This document shows positions 58,475-64,000 of a DNA stretch of 64,000 nucleotides, piece after piece. The stretch spans positions 1-64,000 of the forward strand of contig JBCCBM010000010.1 of NCBI GenBank assembly GCA_039034015.1. The letters are read 5' to 3'. This DNA comes from Acuticoccus sp039034015. Its GTDB lineage: Bacteria > Pseudomonadota > Alphaproteobacteria > Rhizobiales > Amorphaceae. Both the position numbers and the translations under genes were made by a program. Positions within the stretch are counted from its first letter, which is position 1. Every line of letters starts with the position of its first letter. The notes under the pieces were generated by a model that saw nothing but the letters and a program-made list of their open reading frames with translations, did not search any database and had not been told where the DNA came from.

Positions 58475-58926
58475 CGTGTTCTGCCGCAGACCCCCGCCCA
58501 AGGGTGTTTGATGCGCCCCGTCGCCAGCCTCGCCGCCCGTGTGTGCCTCACTGCCCGCTGCCGCCGAAGGCACCGCCCTCATGGCCAGCCTCCTTGCCCA
58601 AACACGAAACGCCTGCAACGCCCGCGCCGCGCTCACCCGTCCGCCCGCGCCGCGCTCACCCGTCCGCCCGCGGCGTTCATCCCGCGCCCCGACGGCACCC
58701 TCCACGTCAATCTGGGTTTTCTCGAATGCCCACGTTGGACCGTCGCATCAAACCCACGCGGCGGCGTTTGCCTGTGTCCCCTCCGCACCAATGCGCTTGA
58801 GGCCGGGCGCTCCATCGGTGTCGATGAGCGCGACGCGTCGGCGAATGGGCAAATTGACAGCCCGCCGACAGGTTGCGACAGTCCGCCCGAATGCGGCCGC
58901 AGAGCCGCCCCATCCGGAGGACACCC
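58475..58926. other. Intergenic DNA upstream of frcB
   Basis: 452 bp between tRNA-Arg and frcB. It contains a perfect 23-bp tandem duplication (58624-58646 and 58647-58669). The frames here read unlikely protein. The frc promoter should be near its right end; I see no clear operator or integrase footprint at the tRNA. Confidence 0.5.
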
Positions 58927-59940
58927 ATGAAGCCCCTGGCCATCGCCGCGCTCGCGGCCGGCACCCTTGCCTTTGGCGCCACCGCCGCCCACGCCACCAC
59001 CGCCTGCCTCATCACCAAAACCGACACGAACCCCTTCTTCGTGAAGATGAAAGAGGGCGCGACCGCCAAGGCTGAAGAGCTCGGCATCACCCTCAAATCC
59101 TATGCCGGCAAGATCGATGGCGACCACGAGGCCCAAGTCGCCGCGGTCGAAACCTGCATTGCCGACGGCGCCTCCGGCATCCTGATTGCCGCGTCCGACA
59201 CCAAGGCCATCGTCGGCGTGCTCGGCCAAGCGCGCGAGGCGGGCCTCCTGGTGATCGCCCTCGACACGCCGCTGGAACCCATTGATTCGGCCGATGCCAC
59301 CTTCGCCACCGACAATTTCCGCGCCGGTGAGCTGATCGGCCAGTGGGCCGCCGCCACCTTGGGCGATGATGCCGCCAACGCCAAAATCGGCATGCTCGAC
59401 CTTGCCGTGAGCCAGCCCTCCGTCGGCGTTCTGCGCGACCAAGGCTTTCTTCAAGGTTTTGGCATCGACCTTGGCGACCCCAACCGCTGGGGCGATGAGG
59501 ATGACCCCCGCATCGTCGGCAACGACGTCACCGCCGGCAACGAAGAGGGCGGCCGCCGCGCGATGGAAAACCTCCTCGCGGTCGACCCGTTCATCAACGT
59601 TGTCTACACCATCAACGAGCCGGCCGCGGCGGGCGCCTATGAGGCCCTGCGCGCCATCGGCCGCGAAAATGACGTCCTGATCGTCTCCGTCGATGGCGGC
59701 TGCCCGGGCGTTCAAAACGTCAAAGACGGCGTGATTGGCGCCACCAGCCAGCAGTACCCGCTCCTGATGGCGTCGCTGGGCGTGGAAGCCATTGCAGCGT
59801 TTGCCGAAAGCGGCGCGAAGCCGGAGCCCACTCCGGGCAAAGACTTCTTCGACACCGGCGTCGCGCTGGTGACCGATGCCCCGGTGGACGGTGTGGAGAG
59901 CATCGACACCACCGAGGGCACCGACCTTTGCTGGGGCTAA
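58927..59940 (+). CDS. frcB: Fructose ABC transporter substrate-binding protein
   Basis: A 337-residue periplasmic sugar-binding protein with a signal peptide (PLAIAALAAGTLAFGA). The mature start ACLITKTDTNPFFVKMKEGA and the blocks SYAGKIDGDHEAQVAAVETC, DPRIVGNDVTAGNEEGGR and VDGGCPGVQNVKDG closely follow FrcB of rhizobia. It delivers fructose and possibly related sugars. The GGAGGA ribosome binding site precedes ATG 58927. An intrinsic terminator after it separates it from frcC. Confidence 0.93.
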   Translation: MKPLAIAALAAGTLAFGATAAHATTACLITKTDTNPFFVKMKEGATAKAEELGITLKSYAGKIDGDHEAQVAAVETCIADGASGILIAASDTKAIVGVLGQAREAGLLVIALDTPLEPIDSADATFATDNFRAGELIGQWAAATLGDDAANAKIGMLDLAVSQPSVGVLRDQGFLQGFGIDLGDPNRWGDEDDPRIVGNDVTAGNEEGGRRAMENLLAVDPFINVVYTINEPAAAGAYEALRAIGRENDVLIVSVDGGCPGVQNVKDGVIGATSQQYPLLMASLGVEAIAAFAESGAKPEPTPGKDFFDTGVALVTDAPVDGVESIDTTEGTDLCWG

Positions 59941-59955
59941 CCCACTGACAAACAG

Positions 59956-59984
59956 GGCCGCGCGATTTTCGCGCGGCCTTTTTT
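59956..59984 (+). terminator. Intrinsic terminator between frcB and frcC
   Basis: GGCCGCGCG (59956-59964), loop ATTTT, CGCGCGGCC (59970-59978), then six T. The 9-bp perfect stem and U-tract are textbook. It lies inside the operon, 15 bp after frcB. It probably causes partial termination, so that binding protein is made in excess over the permease and ATPase. Confidence 0.9.
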
Positions 59985-60017
59985 CCTCGGGCCCAACGCC
60001 CCAGAATTGGAGCGCCG

Positions 60018-61088
60018 ATGACGAACACGGCGAACGACGGGCCCGCGTACGAAGGGGCAGCGTCCCGCGCCACAGATGTGGCAAGCTTCAAAGAGGACCG
60101 ACGCGGGGTGCTGACCCACATCCAGCACTTCCTCCATCAGACGCCCGCGGCCGTGCCGCTCATCGTCCTCATCCTTTCGATCCTCGTCTTCGGCCTTGTG
60201 CTGGGCTCACGCTTCTTCTCCCCCTTCGCGATGACGCTGATCTTGCAACAGGTCGCCATCGTCGGGATCACGGCCGCCGCCCAATCCCTCGTCATCCTGA
60301 CCGCCGGCATCGACCTGTCGGTGGGCGCCATCATGGTCTTTTCGTCGGTCCTGATGGGCCAATTCACGTTCCGCTACGGCATCCCGGCGGAAATTTCGAT
60401 CGTGCTTGGCCTTGCCGCCGGCACCATCATGGGCGCGATCAACGGGGTCCTCGTCGCGGTGATGAAGCTGCCGCCCTTCATCGTAACGCTCGGCACCTGG
60501 CAGATTTTTCTTGCCGCAAACTTCCTCTATTCTGAAAACGAAACGATCCGCAGCCAAGACATTGCGCAAAACGCGCCGGCGCTGCAGTTCTTTGGCGAAA
60601 AAATCAACATTGGCGGCGCCATCTTCACCTACGGCGTCATTTGGTTGCTGCTTTTGATCATCATCCTCGCCTATGCGCTCAAGCACACCGCCTGGGGCCG
60701 CCATGTTTATGCTGTCGGTGATGATCCGGATGCCGCCGAGCTCTCGGGCGTCCAGGTCAAGCGCACCTTGATCAGCGTTTATGCGCTGGCGGGCCTCATC
60801 TGCGCCTTTGCCGGCTGGGTGCTCATCGGGCGGATCGGCTCCGTCTCGCCCACCTCGGGGCAGCTTGCCAACATTGAGGCGATCACCGCTGTCGTCATCG
60901 GGGGCATTTCGCTGTTCGGCGGGCGCGGGTCGATCCTCGGCGCCCTTTTCGGCGCACTCATCGTGGGCGTCTTCTCCCTCGGCCTTCGCATGGTCGGCAC
61001 AGACCCGCAGTGGACCTACCTCCTCATCGGCCTTCTGATCATCGTCGCCGTTGCGATTGACCAATGGATCCGAAAGGTGGCCCGCTGA
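60018..61088 (+). CDS. frcC: Fructose ABC transporter permease
   Basis: A 356-residue inner-membrane permease of the RbsC/BPD_transp_2 family. About eight to ten hydrophobic segments are visible, with the conserved LTAGIDLSVGAIMV, FIVTLGTWQI and AVVIGGISLFGGRGSILGALFG. It forms the channel for the FrcB-bound sugar. A GGAG site precedes ATG 60018. Its TGA overlaps the frcA ATG by one base. Confidence 0.93.
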   Translation: MTNTANDGPAYEGAASRATDVASFKEDRRGVLTHIQHFLHQTPAAVPLIVLILSILVFGLVLGSRFFSPFAMTLILQQVAIVGITAAAQSLVILTAGIDLSVGAIMVFSSVLMGQFTFRYGIPAEISIVLGLAAGTIMGAINGVLVAVMKLPPFIVTLGTWQIFLAANFLYSENETIRSQDIAQNAPALQFFGEKINIGGAIFTYGVIWLLLLIIILAYALKHTAWGRHVYAVGDDPDAAELSGVQVKRTLISVYALAGLICAFAGWVLIGRIGSVSPTSGQLANIEAITAVVIGGISLFGGRGSILGALFGALIVGVFSLGLRMVGTDPQWTYLLIGLLIIVAVAIDQWIRKVAR

Positions 61089-61864
61089 TGGAGCCGATCC
61101 TGCGCGCCACCAACCTCGTCAAGCGTTTTGGCCGGGTGGTCGCCCTCGACCATTGCGACTTTGAGCTTTACCCCGGCGAGGTGCTCGCCGTCATCGGGGA
61201 CAATGGGGCCGGCAAATCCACCCTCATCAAGGCCCTGTCTGGGGCGCTGCGGCCCGACAGCGGCGAGATCCACCTGGAGGGCGAGCGCGTGCGCTTCGGC
61301 TCACCCATGGAGGCGCGCGACGCGGGAATTGAGACGGTTTATCAAAACCTTGCCCTCTCCCCCGCCCTTTCCATTGCTGACAACATGTTTTTGGGGCGCG
61401 AGCTTCGCAAGCCCGGCATCCTGGGCAAATGGTTCCGCAAGCTGGACCGCGCGGAGATGGAGCGCCGCTCCCGCGCGCTCCTCAGCGAACTTGGCCTCAT
61501 GACCATCCAAAACATTGGCCAGGCGGTGGAAACCCTCTCGGGCGGGCAGCGCCAGGGGGTGGCAGTGGCGCGGGCCGCGGCCTTTGGCTCAAAGGTCGTC
61601 ATCATGGATGAGCCGACGGCGGCGCTCGGCGTCAAGGAATCCCGCCGGGTGCTTGAACTCATCAACGATGTGAAGGCGCGCGGGCTCCCCATTGTCCTCA
61701 TCAGCCACAACATGCCCCACGTGTTTGAGGTCGCCGACCGCATCCACATCCACAGGCTCGGGAAACGTTTGACCGTTATCCGACCCCGGGAGCACTCCAT
61801 GGCTGACGCGGTCGCCTTCATGACCGGGGCCAAGGACCCGCCGGGCGCGGCCCTCGCGGCTTAA
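61088..61864 (+). CDS. frcA: Fructose ABC transporter ATP-binding protein
   Basis: A 258-residue single-domain ATPase, as in FrcA, unlike the double RbsA type. Walker A is GDNGAGKST at residues 37-45, the signature LSGGQRQGVAVARA, Walker B VVIMDEPTAALG and the switch His in LISHNMPHV. The ATG at 61088 overlaps the frcC stop; an in-frame start nine codons earlier lies within frcC. It ends the frcBCA set. Confidence 0.94.
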   Translation: MEPILRATNLVKRFGRVVALDHCDFELYPGEVLAVIGDNGAGKSTLIKALSGALRPDSGEIHLEGERVRFGSPMEARDAGIETVYQNLALSPALSIADNMFLGRELRKPGILGKWFRKLDRAEMERRSRALLSELGLMTIQNIGQAVETLSGGQRQGVAVARAAAFGSKVVIMDEPTAALGVKESRRVLELINDVKARGLPIVLISHNMPHVFEVADRIHIHRLGKRLTVIRPREHSMADAVAFMTGAKDPPGAALAA

Positions 61865-62004
61865 ATCACCGGCCGCCCTCCTGTCTTATTTCATGAAGTG
61901 TAGCAGTTATTGCTGAACGCGATGCGTATTTGCGCGAACGCGTGGCCGCCATCGTGTGTTTGTCTGGTGTCTACCCTGGCAATGAAGGCGGCAGGACTAA
62001 AACC

Positions 62005-62904
62005 ATGATTAACAATGCTTCGGCGCTGTCGGCACTGCGCACGCTGGAATCGATCAACAACCAGATCAACACAACAAACCAGCGCATCTCTTCCGGGCGG
62101 AGCATCGGATCCGCGGCGGACGGACCATCCCAATGGTCCATCGCAACACGCATCGAGAGCGAGAACGCCACCCTAAGCCCCGTGCGCGACGCGCTCTCCA
62201 TCGGGCGCGCCACCATGGACGTCACCACAACGGGCCTCTCCGCGGTCAACACCGCGCTGCAAGACATGCGCAACCTTCTGGTGTCCGCACGCCAGCTGGG
62301 CGCCGACCGCGCCTCCATTCAAAATGAAATCGCAGGCCTCCTCACAGGCATGCAGTCAACCGCGCAAAGCTCTGTTCTGAACGGCGAGAACTATTTGGCC
62401 ATCGCCGACAGCGCGACCGAAAACATGACAAAATCGGTGCTCAGCAACGTCTCAGGCTCCGGGGCAAACCTTTCAGTCTCGACAATTGATCTTAACATCA
62501 CCGACGTCATCCTGACGGACGCGGCCGCCGGCACAGGCATTTTGGATCAAACCCGCACCGTTGGCGGGCAAACCACTTCGGTGCTCAACATTGATGTGTC
62601 CGGCATTGCCGATGGCGATGTGGCCGACATTGACGATCTCATCGGCATTGTCGACGCGGCCATCACTGAGGTGATCAGCGCAGAGGCCAGGCTCGGAGCC
62701 GCCATCTCACAAATCGACAGTGCGGACAACTTCTTGTCGTCCCTCTCCACCGCCTACAGCAACGCGTCCGGCGGCCTTGTGAACGCAAACCTTGAGGAGG
62801 AATCGGCCCGCCTCCAAGCGCTCCAAACCCAGCAGCAGCTGGCGATCGAATCGCTCGCCATCGCCAACGAGACGAGCGCCAGCATTCTCACGCTCTTCCG
62901 CTAA
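62005..62904 (+). CDS. Flagellin
   Basis: A 299-residue flagellin, the filament subunit. The N-terminal D0/D1 region, SALSALRTLESINNQINTTNQRISSG, and the C-terminal LEEESARLQALQTQQQLAIESLAIAN pair as in all flagellins. The middle domain is short. The ATG at 62005 has an AGGA ribosome binding site. A terminator follows directly. Another flagellin gene starts at 63894, so a multi-flagellin filament is likely, as in many alphaproteobacteria. Confidence 0.95.
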   Translation: MINNASALSALRTLESINNQINTTNQRISSGRSIGSAADGPSQWSIATRIESENATLSPVRDALSIGRATMDVTTTGLSAVNTALQDMRNLLVSARQLGADRASIQNEIAGLLTGMQSTAQSSVLNGENYLAIADSATENMTKSVLSNVSGSGANLSVSTIDLNITDVILTDAAAGTGILDQTRTVGGQTTSVLNIDVSGIADGDVADIDDLIGIVDAAITEVISAEARLGAAISQIDSADNFLSSLSTAYSNASGGLVNANLEEESARLQALQTQQQLAIESLAIANETSASILTLFR

Positions 62905-62923
62905 TCCGAGCGCCAGACGAGAC

Positions 62924-62949
62924 AAGGCCCGCTTCGGCGGGCCTTATTC
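62924..62949 (+). terminator. Intrinsic terminator of the flagellin gene
   Basis: AAGGCCCGC, TTCG tetraloop, GCGGGCCTT (62924-62945), then a short T-rich tail. A 9-bp perfect stem. On the opposite strand it overlaps the stop codon of the Cys-rich secreted protein and may terminate both transcripts. Confidence 0.85.
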
Positions 62950-63588
62950 GTTTGGGGCACTGCCAAGCATCAACATGCGCGGCCCTCGGCACTCGGGCGG
63001 CAACTGATCGGGCCCCTCCACCCGGATCAACAAGCAATATTCTGGGATGACGATCCCGGATTGGGGCGGTGCCAACGGCGGATTGAGCGGCTTGATCCCC
63101 AAAAGGTCCACGCTGCCAAGGTTGAGCGGCGCGCGGAGCAAAACGCCGCCACTGTCGCCCAGCGCCACCTGGCTTGAGCCGAGCACACGCTCGATGATGC
63201 CACCATTGGTGTGCGCGGCCACATCCTTCGGCGCTTTCAAAATGATGCCGCCATTGCCGTGGGCAATGCTCGGCCAGGGCGGCGCCTGGACCTCTGCGCC
63301 AAACGCATCGGTCATGCAGCGGCCGCCGGCGCACACCGTCGCCTCCGCCTTTGCGGCCGATGCGTGAAGGTCGGCAAGCGCCGCACACCCCTCCACCGAG
63401 TGGCCGGGGCACCCTTTGACACACACAGCATCTGGCCGGGTGCAGGCAAAAAATCTCGCGATCACCGCGCAATCGGCCTCGTTGCCATCGCAAACCTTGC
63501 CAATGGTTGGCACCGTGAACGAGGGCGTCTGCGCGACCGCGGGCCCTGCGGCACACACCGCAAGCATCAAAAACAATCGAAAAATCAT
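62944..63588 (-). CDS. Cys-rich secreted protein of unknown function
   Basis: A 214-residue protein with a Sec signal (MIFRLFLMLAVCAAGPAVAQ). The mature N-terminal half has eight or so cysteines in pairs (VCDGNEADC, CTRPDAVC, VKGCPGHSVEGC, VCAGGRC), suggesting disulfides. The C-terminal half contains NGGIILKAP and NGGIIERVL repeats. I do not recognise the family. It sits between two flagellin genes on the opposite strand, so a surface or envelope role is possible but unproved. Confidence 0.7.
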   Translation of the reverse strand: MIFRLFLMLAVCAAGPAVAQTPSFTVPTIGKVCDGNEADCAVIARFFACTRPDAVCVKGCPGHSVEGCAALADLHASAAKAEATVCAGGRCMTDAFGAEVQAPPWPSIAHGNGGIILKAPKDVAAHTNGGIIERVLGSSQVALGDSGGVLLRAPLNLGSVDLLGIKPLNPPLAPPQSGIVIPEYCLLIRVEGPDQLPPECRGPRMLMLGSAPNE

Positions 63589-63857
63589 TGGGCTATCCTC
63601 AAAAAATGGGCCGAACCGCGGCAGCGCATCAAAACCTGCGGCCGCGGGTCATCGCACCAGGCCGGTGCAGCCGTGTCAACGCACGGTTGCCCCATCGCAT
63701 TTCGCGATGGCTGGTATGGCGTGTCAGCCTCGCAAAAGCTGTCATCGCTATATGGCATGTCATCGCGCAGGTTGGTTGGGCAAACGCCCTCGCTCCGATG
63801 AGAAGGGGCAGCCAAAGGCATGAGGCCGCTCCTCGCGCAGAGCCGACCAATCGGCAT
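63585..63857 (-). CDS. Possible small protein upstream of the Cys-rich protein
   Basis: A 90-codon frame from ATG 63857 (longer from a TTG at 63893). It contains several cysteines. Its TGA overlaps the ATG of the Cys-rich gene by 4 nt, the coupling pattern used elsewhere here. Its 5' end is antisense to the leader of the second flagellin gene. Composition is not convincing and no family is recognised. Confidence 0.25.
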   Translation of the reverse strand: MPIGRLCARSGLMPLAAPSHRSEGVCPTNLRDDMPYSDDSFCEADTPYQPSRNAMGQPCVDTAAPAWCDDPRPQVLMRCRGSAHFLRIAQ

Positions 63858-63891
63858 GTCTTTCACCAGTCTTGTCGTGAAGGAGAAAGAC
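63858..63891 (+). promoter_or_regulatory. Leader hairpin overlapping the second flagellin ribosome binding site
   Basis: GTCTTTC (63858-63864) can pair with GAAAGAC (63885-63891), and TTCAC (63862-63866) alternatively with GTGAA (63877-63881). Both bring the AAGGAG site (63880-63885) into or next to a stem. Such a structure could limit translation. Regulation is inference from the pairing only. Confidence 0.35.
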
Positions 63892-63893
63892 AA

Positions 63894-64000
63894 GTGACGA
63901 GCCTACTGACGAACGTCTCCGCCATGGTCGCGCTCCAGACTCTTTCGATGATCTCGAAAGATCTGAACGAGACCAACAACCGGGTGTCCACCGGCCTTCG
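63894..64000 (+). CDS. Second flagellin, N-terminal part (runs off the window)
   Basis: The first 35 codons of a flagellin starting at GTG 63894, with a good AAGGAG ribosome binding site eight bases upstream. The sequence, SLLTNVSAMVALQTLSMI followed by LNETNNRVSTGL, is the D0 helix of flagellin. It differs from the gene at 62005, so the two are paralogues and not an exact repeat. The rest is outside the window. Confidence 0.93.
   Translation, partial: MTSLLTNVSAMVALQTLSMISKDLNETNNRVSTGL

Noticed and set aside
58398..58926. Integration site at tRNA-Arg
   Set aside because: No copy of the tRNA 3' end in the downstream spacer and no integrase; only a 23-bp tandem duplication.

Overview
The window is GC-rich, densely packed chromosomal DNA that looks like an alphaproteobacterium, probably Hyphomicrobiales/Rhizobiales-like. 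The main grounds are the core block rpoZ-rsh-(DUF2062)-acpS-lepB-rnc-era-recO-parC, a Frc-type fructose ABC transporter, a two-domain cold-shock protein, an OlsB-type ornithine-lipid acyltransferase, an NDUFS4-like complex I subunit, an SDHAF4-like assembly factor and small flagellins without a long central domain. This assignment rests on gene content alone; no 16S gene is present.

Layout. 1-142 is a perfect, spacerless 142-bp palindrome. 0.2-2.8 kb: GH15 glycosidase and otsB (trehalose metabolism). 2.8-6.8 kb: nth, an orphan YnjB-like binding protein and a ScsB/DsbD-type thiol reductase, overlapping end to end. 7.3-9.7 kb: sdhB, an FkbM methyltransferase and xerC, then divergent fsa and priA, an SDHAF4-like gene, glyoxalase I, an HNH endonuclease, an esterase, an AlkA-like glycosylase and a GluQ-RS that lacks all four zinc ligands. 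17.1-17.7 kb: a 57-bp minisatellite. 17.7-27 kb: an AEC transporter, a YgjP-like metallopeptidase, and a Yej peptide ABC operon with two binding proteins. 27.1-32.8 kb: a catabolic island (IclR regulator, FAH-family enzyme, isochorismatase-like hydrolase, cupin, NMT1-type ABC importer). 32.8-43.9 kb: ccdAB followed by the parC-to-rpoZ core block, read leftward. 44-48.3 kb: NYN-domain protein, family 5 UDG, PAS-adenylate cyclase, and ureEFG without the urease structural genes. 48.5-55.9 kb: hydrolase, FAD oxidoreductase, OlsB and ComM, with two large degenerate tandem arrays. 55.9-64 kb: sirtuin, cold-shock protein, DUF192 protein, tRNA-Pro, NDUFS4-like protein, tRNA-Arg, frcBCA, flagellin, a Cys-rich secreted protein and the start of a second flagellin gene.

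Working relationships. Many genes overlap by 4 nt (ATGA/GTGA/TTGA), which suggests translational coupling; this fixed the starts of nth, acpS, ccdB, the AEC transporter and others.

Most unusual structure. Two non-coding arrays (105-bp period at 49.7-51.3 kb; 252-bp period at 55.0-55.7 kb) lie directly 3' of a gene, and their units carry diverged copies of that gene's last ~55 bp including the stop codon. The 105-bp array is interrupted by a ~114-bp hairpin element flanked by CTAG on both sides; removing it restores the repeat period. With the 57-bp array, all three have periods divisible by three. Similarity statements were made by eye, without alignments or database searches.
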